Shown here: positions 50,263-57,874 of the stretch, one piece after another
Numbering within the stretch: the stretch's first letter is position 1
Layout of the letters: every line of letters begins with the position of its first letter
From: Natrinema salinisoli
GTDB lineage: Archaea > Halobacteriota > Halobacteria > Halobacteriales > Natrialbaceae
Direction: 5' to 3'
Length of the DNA: 64,000 nt
Assembly: GCF_020405205.1 (NCBI RefSeq)
Contig: NZ_CP084469.1
Coordinates: forward strand, 3,100,001 to 3,164,000
Position numbers and translations under genes: made by a program
The notes under the pieces: model-generated
The model's database searches: none
Seen by the model: only the letters and a program-made list of their open reading frames with translations
What the model was told of the DNA's origin: nothing

Positions 50263-51228
50263 TCAGTACCGATCCCGTTCCGTCTCGTAGCCGTCTTCGA
50301 CCGTCGCGATCGCGTTGTCGACCGCCTCACCGTCGCTGGTCCCGAAACCGATCCCGGTTCGCCACGTCGGATCGGGGGTGTCGCTGCCGTCGTAGTCGCC
50401 GCTCTCGAGGGAGAGGCCCGCACCGAAATCGATCTCGCCCGCGCTGGCGTCGGTTCGATCGATCCACCCGTCTGCCTCCTCGTAAATGTCGAACCAGGCG
50501 CTCCGGTTCTCGCCCTCTTCGACGCCGACGTCGCCGACGCGGTGGCCGTCGAAACTGGTCCCCACGGCGGGGTGGACGTACCGCTGGACGATCGCGACGC
50601 TGTACTCGTGATCGGTCGCGACGAACACGTCGTAGTCGCCGTCGTCAGTCACCCAGCCCTCGTTGCGTTCCTCACCGATAGTGGGATTCGCGATCGAGTA
50701 TACCGTGTGTCGGAGATCCGGGCTGGCGGCATAGCGGGGCGGTGCGTACGCCCCGAGCTCGAGGTCCCGTTCGACGAGCAACGCTGGGCGAGCGGCGCTG
50801 ACAATGGCTCGCTGCGTGATCTCCGGCCAGTATCTGACGACCGCGTAGTCGGGATTCGTGTACTTCCACTCCACCGTTGCAGTCGTTTCCGGTATCGCAT
50901 CGCCGACGCTCACGTCGGCCCCGATCGCGTCGTCGCGTGTGTTCGTCGCGAGTTTCCACTCGCTGTCCCAGAGGACCGTGTGGAGGTCGGCAATCATCGG
51001 CGATTCGTACGCAGTCACGCTCTCGATGACCGCGCCGCCATCGACGTACTCGACGAGGTCGAACCCGATCGGAGAACCGCCGCGATCGGTGCCGTCGATG
51101 CGGTGACGTTCATCTTCGCTCTCGGTGCTCGAGGCCGATGCAGTCGCTGCCCCCCCGACGACCGTCAGTCCACCGACCGCCGCACTGGTTCGGAGTACCG
51201 CTCGTCGACTCATCGTGTGCTGACGCAT
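50263..51228 (-). CDS. Tat-exported glucodextranase-N-like domain protein, probably truncated
   Basis: The 321-residue protein starts with a twin-arginine signal (MSRRAVLRTSAAVGGLTVVG, cleavage near ATASAS). A single all-beta domain follows, with VEYVDGGAVIESVTAYESP, IADLHTVLWDSEW and AVVRYWPEITQRAIV. It ends TGIGFGTSDGEAVDNAI followed by GYETERDRY. That ending matches the last strand and helix of the glucodextranase/glucoamylase N-terminal domain, just before the GH15 catalytic barrel. The barrel is absent, so the gene seems cut at its 3' end, next to a pseudogene cut at its own 3' end. A polypeptide made only of this domain may be inactive. The family call is moderate. Confidence 0.65.
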   Translation of the reverse strand: MRQHTMSRRAVLRTSAAVGGLTVVGGAATASASSTESEDERHRIDGTDRGGSPIGFDLVEYVDGGAVIESVTAYESPMIADLHTVLWDSEWKLATNTRDDAIGADVSVGDAIPETTATVEWKYTNPDYAVVRYWPEITQRAIVSAARPALLVERDLELGAYAPPRYAASPDLRHTVYSIANPTIGEERNEGWVTDDGDYDVFVATDHEYSVAIVQRYVHPAVGTSFDGHRVGDVGVEEGENRSAWFDIYEEADGWIDRTDASAGEIDFGAGLSLESGDYDGSDTPDPTWRTGIGFGTSDGEAVDNAIATVEDGYETERDRY

Positions 51229-51410
51229 AGTCCCGGATCCCACGCTTCGAAACTTAATTCTATTTATTCTTATACTATATAATAAACAATAAATTGAATA
51301 TACTATATTGATATTTCCGACCCGTCTTCGTCGTCGATTCGCTCGCGAGGACCGATACGTCGCTCGAGGCGAACCGTGGTACTGTAGTAGCGGTCGTCCG
51401 AAGGAGGCGC

Positions 51411-52316
51411 ATGGACATCGTCGTCTTCGGTGCCGGCAGCCTCGGCAGTCTCGTTGGCGGCCTGCTCGCACGCGAGCACGACGTTACCCTCGTCGCTCGC
51501 GAGGCCCACGCTCGCGCCGTTCGCGAGTCCGGACTCCGACTCGAGGGTATCGACGACTCCCCGATCCGCGTATCCCCAGCGGCGACGACGGACGGAACCG
51601 GTTTCGAGGCGGATCTCGCCGTCGTCACGGTCAAGTCGTTCGACACGGACGGGGCCGCCGAAACGCTCGCGACGGGGTCGTTCGACGCCGTTTGCTCCGT
51701 ACAGAACGGCATGGGGAACGAAGCGACGCTCGCGGCGCGTCTCGAGGCCCCGGTTCTCGCCGGAACGGCGACCTATGGTGCGGTTCTCCGCGAGCCCGGC
51801 GTCGTCGAGTGCACGGGCGTTGGGGAGATCGTCCTGGGTGCTCGAGACGGCGGCCCTTCAACTATTGCCGAGACGGTCGGTGAGTCGTTCGTCGCCGCCG
51901 GCCTCGAGACTACCGTCGCCGACGACATGCCCCGCCGCCTGTGGGAAAAGCTCGCCGTAAACGCGGGGATCAACGCGGTGACGGCCCTGACGGCGACCGA
52001 AAACGGTGCGGTCCTCGAGGACCCGGCGACCGACCTCGCGCGTGTTGCCACCCGCGAAACGGCGCGGGTCGCTCGGGCCTGTGGCGTCTCGCTCTCGAAC
52101 CGCGAGGCGCTGACTGCGATGGAGACGGTAGCGGAGGCGACGGCCGCCAACACGTCCTCGATGCGCCAGGACGTGCTGGCCGAACGGCGTACCGAAATCG
52201 ACGCGATCAACGGCTACGTGGTCGATCGAGCGGCCGATTTCCGGCTCGAGATTCCCCGGAACCGAACGCTCACGGCGCTGGTGCGGACGTGGGAGCGCGG
52301 TCGCGACCTGCGGTGA
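51411..52316 (+). CDS. panE: 2-dehydropantoate 2-reductase (ketopantoate reductase)
   Basis: The NADPH-dependent enzyme reduces ketopantoate to pantoate for coenzyme A. The 301-residue protein has the Rossmann start IVVFGAGSLGSLVGGLLA and DLAVVTVKSFDT. The catalytic region is RRLWEKLAVNAGINAVTALT, and the end segment TSSMRQDVLAERRTEIDAIN is diagnostic. The 180-base gap to the divergent glucodextranase-like gene is strongly A/T-rich (51250-51310) and holds both promoters. The paralogous octopine-dehydrogenase-like subgroup is less likely. Confidence 0.9.
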   Translation: MDIVVFGAGSLGSLVGGLLAREHDVTLVAREAHARAVRESGLRLEGIDDSPIRVSPAATTDGTGFEADLAVVTVKSFDTDGAAETLATGSFDAVCSVQNGMGNEATLAARLEAPVLAGTATYGAVLREPGVVECTGVGEIVLGARDGGPSTIAETVGESFVAAGLETTVADDMPRRLWEKLAVNAGINAVTALTATENGAVLEDPATDLARVATRETARVARACGVSLSNREALTAMETVAEATAANTSSMRQDVLAERRTEIDAINGYVVDRAADFRLEIPRNRTLTALVRTWERGRDLR

Positions 52317-52436
52317 GCGATCGTCTCTCGATCGCGAACTCGATAGACTGCGATCGGTCGATCACACACTGACAGCGCCGCTATCGACTCGAAATAGCAA
52401 AAATCGCAAATCTCCATCCGCGTGACGAACGCCGGG

Positions 52437-52802
52437 TTAGAACGGTGCTTCCGGTCCTTCGTCGACTTCGCCGCCGTCGTCGTCGACGGTCTCGCCGGGG
52501 AAGGACGGACTCATGCCGTCCATCTCTTCCTCGCCGCCATCCATGCCGGTGGAGGCGTTGACCTTCTCGATCTCGGGAATCTCCTTGACCATCCGGCTCT
52601 TGATCGCCTGGATCGTCATCGGGGAGATCCCACAGCCACTGCAGGCGCCACCGAGGGCGATGCTGACTTCGCCGCTCTCGCGATCGATGTCCTGAATCGC
52701 TGCGCTGCCGCCGTGCATCTGAATCTGCGGGAAGTTCCGTCGCAGGAAGTTCGTCACGCGGTCTTCGAGGTCGTCTCCGTCGTTCTGGGTCTCGGTACTC
52801 AT
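52437..52802 (-). CDS. NifU C-terminal-domain iron-sulfur protein
   Basis: The 121-residue protein has the NifU-C core. FLRRNFPQIQMHGGSAAIQD is followed by the cluster-binding CSGCGISPMTIQAIKSRM. The ATG at 52802 is right for the family. A C-terminal acidic tail of about 35 residues follows. NifU-C proteins carry and deliver [4Fe-4S] clusters. The neighbouring DUF5783 gene is on the same strand 83 bases upstream. Confidence 0.92.
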   Translation of the reverse strand: MSTETQNDGDDLEDRVTNFLRRNFPQIQMHGGSAAIQDIDRESGEVSIALGGACSGCGISPMTIQAIKSRMVKEIPEIEKVNASTGMDGGEEEMDGMSPSFPGETVDDDGGEVDEGPEAPF

Positions 52803-52885
52803 AGAAAACCCTTGGGTATCAGCCCCCCTAAACCTTCCGTCCTCCATGTTCGGCTGCCGCCAGCCGGTTGTCGACGGGGGTCGAG

Positions 52886-53203
52886 TTACTGGAACCCGAA
52901 CACGCGCTGCAGTTCGGTTTCGATTTCGTCGATATGGGCCTCGAGGATCGTCTCGAACCGCTCTTCCTCGACGACTACGCCCGACAGTCGCCCGTAGGGG
53001 TCGTCCGGAAGTTCGACGTGGAACTCCCCGTCACCGTCGTAGAAGGGCTCGCTCTCGTTCAACACCTGCTGGTCGATCGCGTGAACGAGTTCGGAGTCGT
53101 AGCGGTCGTTCATACGGTTGAACGCGTTCTTGTACGCCTGCTGGAGTTCGGGAAAGTAGTTCGCGTACTTGTCCTCGAACTTCTCGGGATCGAAGTCGGC
53201 CAT
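52886..53203 (-). CDS. DUF5783-family haloarchaeal protein
   Basis: The 105-residue acidic protein starts ADFDPEKFEDKYANYFPEL and ends ILEAHIDEIETELQRVFGF. It contains LSGVVVEEERFET in a mostly helical fold. The family is restricted to haloarchaea and uncharacterised. It sits upstream of the NifU-like gene on the same strand, so co-transcription is likely but no functional link is known. Confidence 0.85.
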   Translation of the reverse strand: MADFDPEKFEDKYANYFPELQQAYKNAFNRMNDRYDSELVHAIDQQVLNESEPFYDGDGEFHVELPDDPYGRLSGVVVEEERFETILEAHIDEIETELQRVFGFQ

Positions 53204-53416
53204 ACCCTAGTCCAACGGTAGCGGAGACAAAAGTCGGACGATCGGCCTCGCTCGACGGGAACTCGGCCGGCGTGGCGAGCGGGGGCGCGAACTGTGAGAC
53301 GGTTCGATTCGAATCGGCTGTCTCGGAACGCCCCAGTTCGTTGATCCGGTACGGGACGGCTATATACGACCCGGCGTTCGCAAGCGGAACCAACACTCTC
53401 GCCCTCGGCGATACCG

Positions 53417-53815
53417 ATGTACATGGCTGTTGATCAGGACCCTATCCCGCGGGAAGCGCTCCCGCCGAGATGGGGGCTCGCCGAACTCTGCGACGACCAG
53501 TTCGTCTATCGACACAGCCGCCCACCGATCGAACTGATCGCGGAGAGCACGATCGCGGACCGCTCTCATCCGGTTATCGGTATCTGTCGGTGCTGGGAGC
53601 TTCGCTACCGATACTTCCTCACGGATCGGGCGATTACCGAATCGATCGGCCGCGTTTCGACCCAGCGGGCCGCCGTCGACGGCCTGCTCGAGTGCATGCA
53701 CCGCATCCACGACACCGTCTCCGCGGCCGACGACCCGCTCGAAATCCGGGAAGTCCTCGATACCGTCTCGCTCTCGGATCTCGTCCCGAGCGGGCTGTCC
53801 GCGCCGTCGAAGTAG
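53417..53815 (+). CDS. Conserved hypothetical haloarchaeal protein (132 aa)
   Basis: No function recognised. The protein contains WGLAELCDDQFVYRHSRPPI, then IGICRCWELRYRYFLTDR and a helical C-terminus with VDGLLECMHRIHDTV. A TATA-like GCTATATACG lies about 50-60 bases before the ATG at 53417; ATG 53423 is an alternative. It reads like a small cytoplasmic domain of the kind often found near haloarchaeal stress genes. It is convergent with the iron-box operon, 33 bases apart. Confidence 0.65.
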   Translation: MYMAVDQDPIPREALPPRWGLAELCDDQFVYRHSRPPIELIAESTIADRSHPVIGICRCWELRYRYFLTDRAITESIGRVSTQRAAVDGLLECMHRIHDTVSAADDPLEIREVLDTVSLSDLVPSGLSAPSK

Positions 53816-53848
53816 GGGTTCGTCTCCGCGAGCGGTCCGCGGAGCCGC

Positions 53849-54658
53849 CTACACGCGCCGCGACAGGTGTGCCCGAATCGTTCGTTGACAGTCCTTGCAG
53901 ATGCCGTACAGTCGCGTCGCGGTCGAGAGGATCGGATACCGGACGGGACACTCCGAATAGACGGATTCCACCATGGTTCGATACCGGGTGCCGCCCGGGC
54001 CGTAGCGGTTCGTCGAGCCGGCGAGCTGCGTTTGCCGGTCGGTCGTGAGCTCCTCGAGCCGATCCCGATAGGTCGCGAGCTGCTCGTGCTTTCCTTCGAG
54101 CCGGTCGAAACCACACTGGAGGAGCGACTCGTCGGCGGTCGATCGCAGCCACGAGACGATTTCGTCGACCTCGTCGATCGCCGCCTCGACCGTTTGCCGT
54201 TCGTCTCGGAGGGTTTCCTCGAGCACCGTCACCTCTCGCCGTCTGGTCGCGGTCTCCTCGAGGACGGCGATTTTGAGTGCCGGCGTCCAGCCGGTTTCCG
54301 TCGCCAGCGCGACGGCGATATCCTCGTTCAGTTCCGCTGCGATCGTTTCCACGAGCGATTCGTCAGTATCGATATCGGCGGTGCTGTGTGGCTGGACGAT
54401 TTCGTCGAACGCCTCTCGAACGGTGACACAATGGGTTTCCGACGGGGATGGTGCCGATCGCTGCGTCTGAACCGGCGGTGCCATCGCCGCCGGTGATGCC
54501 GTCGGTGGCTGTCGATCCCCTGTCGGACCGGGGCTCGTTGCCGGGAGCTCTCGAACGCGCGTCGAGAACGCTTCGAACGCCGCTCCGCGCTCCGCGACGG
54601 CGTCCCGTTCCTCGTCGAGGCGTTCCAGTGCCCGATGGACGGCCGTCGATCCGGTCAC
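53849..54658 (-). CDS. Coiled-coil protein with C-terminal Cys motif, DUF7260-like; second gene of iron-box operon
   Basis: The 269-residue protein starts at GTG 54658, overlapping the upstream TGA by 4 bases (GTGA), which fixes the start. An N-terminal helix (VHRALERLDEERDAVAERG) and a Pro-rich linker are followed by a domain around ESLVETIAAELNEDIAVALA. A long coiled coil comes next (RREVTVLEETLRDERQTVEA to YRDRLEELTTDRQTQL), then a C-terminal region with CPVRYPI and GICKDCQRTIRAHL. I recall the coiled-coil family as DUF7260. Function unknown; control by iron boxes upstream is inferred. Confidence 0.7.
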   Translation of the reverse strand: MTGSTAVHRALERLDEERDAVAERGAAFEAFSTRVRELPATSPGPTGDRQPPTASPAAMAPPVQTQRSAPSPSETHCVTVREAFDEIVQPHSTADIDTDESLVETIAAELNEDIAVALATETGWTPALKIAVLEETATRRREVTVLEETLRDERQTVEAAIDEVDEIVSWLRSTADESLLQCGFDRLEGKHEQLATYRDRLEELTTDRQTQLAGSTNRYGPGGTRYRTMVESVYSECPVRYPILSTATRLYGICKDCQRTIRAHLSRRV

Positions 54659-55569
54659 TGGTCTGCCCTCCGCGTACAGACCAATCCGCCCGCCGTCTCC
54701 GAATTGCCTGCCAGAACGAACTGCCAGTCGCCGTCGCCGAGTGCGGTCACGTCGGTCACGCCGAGGGGTGCGGTCGGCGCGTCCGTTCGGCGCAGGATGT
54801 CGATCCCGAGCGGGAGCGTCGGGAACCGCTGCGTTCCACACTCGATCGCGTATCCTCGGATCGAGACGGTCCAGACGTCACCCGTCGTCGCGTCCGAATC
54901 ACGCGTGATCCCGTAGTCCCGCACCAGCGACAGCGAATCCAGAAAGGCGAGGCTCGCTTCGACCGGATCGTCCGCCGGCTCGACCGGCGAGAGGTTCGCC
55001 GCTGCCGCCCGCAGGAGCGCCGTCCGTTCCGTCGCGTGCAGCTGTTCCTCGAGTTCGGCGGCCATGGTCTCGAGCAGTACCAGACAGAGTGTGTTCCGAT
55101 CGGTCGTCGCTTCCGCCGCGGCCAGATACGTCTCCATGATCGCTCGCTCGGCGTCCGCGTGATCGCGGGCGGAGAGCGATTCGAAGACGGCTCCCGAGAC
55201 GTCGTGACAGAAACTGATCAGCGGATTGTCCTCGCCGGTCGGTTGGTCCTGATCGACCGACGGATCGCCGGCGGGTTCCGCGACCGGTCGATCCGAGCCG
55301 CGATCGTCGCCCGTTCCCCTACGTGGCGACCGTTCCTGACTGACGATCGGATCGTAAAACGGTAACTGCGGATCGTACCGTCTGAGTGCGGCCCGATACT
55401 GTTCGGTCGCCCGTGCGGCGTCCGCCGCGTCCGTCCGGGTCGCGAATCGGTGACCGGCGACCGGGACGGGTCGTTCACCGGAGCGACCGCAGACGACGTA
55501 GTACTCCCCGCCGTCGTTGGCCAACCGTTCGATGTGATGGCGAATTTCGCGGAGCGTGGTTCCAACCAT
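54655..55569 (-). CDS. Conserved haloarchaeal protein, DUF7551-like; first gene of iron-box operon
   Basis: The 304-residue protein of unknown function starts at ATG 55569 (VGTTLREIRHHIERLANDGG), behind a GGAGAG ribosome-binding sequence; ATG 55593 is an alternative. The N-terminal domain includes YYVVCGRSGERPVPVAGHRF. A helical middle follows (NPLISFCHDVSGAVFESL, AIMETYLAAAEATTDRNTL), and then a beta-rich end with TVSIRGYAIECGTQRF and LGDGDWQFVLAGNSE. The promoter region carries two DtxR-type palindromes, so iron or manganese regulation is likely. Confidence 0.7.
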   Translation of the reverse strand: MVGTTLREIRHHIERLANDGGEYYVVCGRSGERPVPVAGHRFATRTDAADAARATEQYRAALRRYDPQLPFYDPIVSQERSPRRGTGDDRGSDRPVAEPAGDPSVDQDQPTGEDNPLISFCHDVSGAVFESLSARDHADAERAIMETYLAAAEATTDRNTLCLVLLETMAAELEEQLHATERTALLRAAAANLSPVEPADDPVEASLAFLDSLSLVRDYGITRDSDATTGDVWTVSIRGYAIECGTQRFPTLPLGIDILRRTDAPTAPLGVTDVTALGDGDWQFVLAGNSETAGGLVCTRRADQ

Positions 55570-55709
55570 GGGTTTCTCTCCAGTTCGGTCCATCGCGGGC
55601 CGTGCGCGGGCCGCCGTCGAATCTCCCAACTGTGTTCGATTCCAACGGCTCGTTTCTCAGCTCTGTCGTTGCGTTCCCTCCGCACTCCCGTCGACGGATC
55701 TGTTATTGT

Positions 55710-55723
55710 TTAGGCTACCCTAA
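55710..55723. promoter_or_regulatory. DtxR/IdeR-type iron box 1
   Basis: TTAGG-CTAC-CCTAA, a perfect inverted pair of the TTAGG/CCTAA half-sites known from DtxR-family metal-dependent repressors. On the minus strand it lies between the TATA-like CTTATTATG (about 55729-55737) and the expected transcription start of the DUF7551-like gene, a repressing position. Confidence 0.75.
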
Positions 55724-55745
55724 AACATAATAAGTCCTCCGAATT

Positions 55746-55759
55746 TTAGGTTCCCCTAA
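55746..55759. promoter_or_regulatory. DtxR/IdeR-type iron box 2
   Basis: TTAGG-TTCC-CCTAA, the same half-sites and spacing as box 1, centred 36 bases away, so the pair brackets the TATA-like element. It could also act on plus-strand transcription from the TATA-like GTTTATAC at 55815-55822. Confidence 0.75.
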
Positions 55760-56647
55760 CAATTCGTGGGCCGTCCCCCACCCGGACAGACTCGCTTTGA
55801 TATACCGAGAAAAAGTTTATACAGTGTAAGCGCTCCGACCGGGATCGTTCGGTGTCGTCGCAGCCGCAGTCGGAGCAACGCCGAGATGCTACCGGTCTAC
55901 GTCTCGGTCTCCCGATTGGATACTCCGGACGACGGCCGAACGTTCGGTTGCGGGCCGTTTTCGATTCCGTCGAGGCCGTTCTTCGTACCCCGTCGACGTA
56001 ATCGACGTGACCGCCCCTCACGGACTCCCTACTCGAGGGGTTCTCTCTCGGAACGTGACGGGGTCGAGGGTATCGATCAGCCGGATCTCGGGAATCACCG
56101 TTCGACCCGGTCGGATCGACGACGAATCTCACCGGATCACGGTACGGTCAGGCGAGCGGTTGCCCAGGGACGATTCGGCTATCGACGCATTACCCCCGTC
56201 TCGAGTGGCCGACCCGACGACAATCGGTACTCTCAGTCGGCAATACCGACCAACCCGCTGGTGTCGCTCCCGAAATCGATGCCGTCCCCGACTCACCCCC
56301 GATTGACAGCGTGGGTGTGAATTCAGCCGCGGAGGTGGGGGCCTCGAGTGGGAAGCCTGTGCTTATCCGCACCTCGTTGGGCCGGTTGTAGACGGCGTCC
56401 GTCCCACTTCGTTTCCGTCTCCCTCAGTCGCCGGTAATCAGTGACTGGTGACTAACTCCGATCGCAGTCTCGACCGCGGGTCGCGGGCTTGTGCCCTCGA
56501 GCGCTGGACCTCGCGAGCCGCTGCCCCGCAGAAATAAATTATATATCGCTATATCGAATATGGGTGGTGTGTCCCCGGCAGCACAGTGTTTATGCGCACC
56601 AACAAGCTATCGGTGGTACGACCCCGCTACCTGCTCTCTGGACTCCC
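55760..56647. other. Long gene-poor region, probably decayed coding sequence
   Basis: Nearly 900 bases without a credible intact gene. On the plus strand a TATA-like GTTTATAC (55815) is followed at 55852 by a GTG opening 49 codons (GLRLGLPIGYSGRRPNVRLR..., stop 56001), a weak leaderless candidate. Beyond it, fragments with protein-like composition appear in shifting frames up to about 56390. This suggests a pseudogene too decayed to name. From 56520 an A/T-rich island (ATAAATTATATATCGCTATAT) is a probable promoter, perhaps of the PHP gene 100 bases on. Confidence 0.4.
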
Positions 56648-57403
56648 ATGACCTCCCAGATTCCGTTCGCGATCGACTTTCACGTCCACTCCGACGACTC
56701 CTACGACGGGCACGAACCGATCGAACTCATTCTCGAGCACGCCGCGGATATCGGGCTCGACGGTGTCGTCATCACTGACCACGACGAGATAGGCGAATCG
56801 CGACGGGCAGCCCGTCTCGCGCCGGAGTACGGCCTGATCGGTATCCCCGGCGTCGAGGTGTCGACGCGACACGGCCACTTACTGGCGATCGGTGTCGAGA
56901 CGCGGCCGGATCCCGGCCAGCCGTTCATGGACACCGTCGAGGCCGTTCGCGAACTCGGCGGCGTGGCGATCGTCCCTCATCCGTTCCAGCGCAGCCGGCA
57001 CGGCGTTCGGAAACGTCACATCGACGACGCCGACGCGATCGAGACCTACAACTCGATGGTCTTCACCGGCTACCGCAACCGACGTGCTCGAACGTTCGCG
57101 AAACGGCGTGACTATCCTCAGATCGGTGCCAGCGACGCTCACTACCTCCCGAACGTCGGCAAGGCCTACACCGAGGTTCTCGTGATGCCCGACGCCGCGA
57201 ACCCGACGAAGGCCGACATCGACGGCGCGGAACTCGTCGAGGCGATCCTCGAGGGCCGGACCCAGATCCGGGGCAAACGAACCCCGATCCGCAAGAGCGC
57301 CGTTCAGTACGGAAAGGGGGCGGTACGGAAGACGGCGTACATGTTCACTTCGCGTACGCCGCTCCTGCCGACGGTGCCGGCCTCGATGGACAGATCGACC
57401 TGA
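56648..57403 (+). CDS. PHP-domain metal-dependent phosphoesterase
   Basis: The 251-residue protein has the PHP metal ligands in order: IDFHVHSDDSYDGHEP, VVITDHDEIG, IPGVEVSTRHGHLLAIG, IVPHPFQ and IGASDAHYLPNVGKAY. This is the TrpH/YciV-like stand-alone group, some members of which remove 5'-nucleotides or cleave 3',5'-bisnucleotides. A basic C-terminus (RGKRTPIRKSAVQYGKGAVR) could contact nucleic acid. The ATG at 56648 gives the standard start. The substrate is unknown. Confidence 0.9.
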   Translation: MTSQIPFAIDFHVHSDDSYDGHEPIELILEHAADIGLDGVVITDHDEIGESRRAARLAPEYGLIGIPGVEVSTRHGHLLAIGVETRPDPGQPFMDTVEAVRELGGVAIVPHPFQRSRHGVRKRHIDDADAIETYNSMVFTGYRNRRARTFAKRRDYPQIGASDAHYLPNVGKAYTEVLVMPDAANPTKADIDGAELVEAILEGRTQIRGKRTPIRKSAVQYGKGAVRKTAYMFTSRTPLLPTVPASMDRST

Positions 57404-57522
57404 TTCGATTTCCGGACTCGAGGCGATCCGCTTCTTTCGTTTGTGACAGTAGCTGACGTGGCCTGTCGCTCGAACGACTCGGACGTGAGCGGGCCGACCG
57501 TAATCCGGCCCGCGAGCGTGTT

Positions 57523-57835
57523 GCTATCGTGGTAACACGGAGGTGCCACGCCCTCTCCAACCGACTCACTCGCTCCGCCCCTTCGTCCACAGGAAGACGC
57601 TTCGCGTCTTCCACGCTGCTGAAAAATGGAGATTTTTCGCATCAAGCGAAACCCCCGGTTTCGCGGACCTCGCGAAGTCTGGCGGGACGGAGTCCCGCTG
57701 ACCTCGCGGGAGCTTCGCTCAGTCACGAGACGGCTGCGCCGTCTCGAACGACTTCGTTCACACGTTCACGAAGACCTCGCACGACCTTCGAGCCGCGGTT
57801 CGCCGGTTGGCGAACCGCGACTCAGCGTGCGCCAC
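57523..57835 (-). repeat. Dispersed intergenic repeat, copy C, enlarged by nested hairpins
   Basis: On the minus strand it opens GTGGCGCACGCTG with a perfect GCGGTTCGCC-AACC-GGCGAACCGC hairpin, and closes with GAGAGGGCGTGGCACC and ACCACGATAGCAA. The ends therefore match copies A and B. About 170-190 extra bases sit in the middle and contain further stems: GAGACGG-CTG-CGCCGTCTC-type, GGGAC-GGA-GTCCC, GAAAAAT-GGAG-ATTTTTC and GGAAGACGC-TTC-GCGTCTTCC-like. It fills the gap between the convergent PHP and DHH genes; no gene is present. Confidence 0.7.
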
Positions 57836-57874
57836 CGACGTCGGTTCGCCGATCGCGAATGTAATTGACAGCCC

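Noticed and set aside
54659-54841. N-terminal extension of the coiled-coil protein from 54841
   Set aside because: It lies wholly inside the upstream gene in another frame and is Arg/Pro-rich; GTG 54658 with a GTGA overlap is the natural start.
56330-56520. Possible structured RNA (RNase P or SRP RNA) in the gap before the PHP gene
   Set aside because: The region is G/C-rich with some inverted repeats, but the conserved cores expected of RNase P RNA or 7S RNA could not be found.
56489-56647. N-terminal extension of the PHP protein from 56489
   Set aside because: The extension runs through A/T-rich promoter-like sequence, and the PHP family starts directly at the strand after ATG 56648.
57523-57835. 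CRISPR array
   Set aside because: The repeats are inverted stems of different sequence, not direct repeats with regular spacers, and no cas genes are present. No CRISPR array was seen anywhere in the window.
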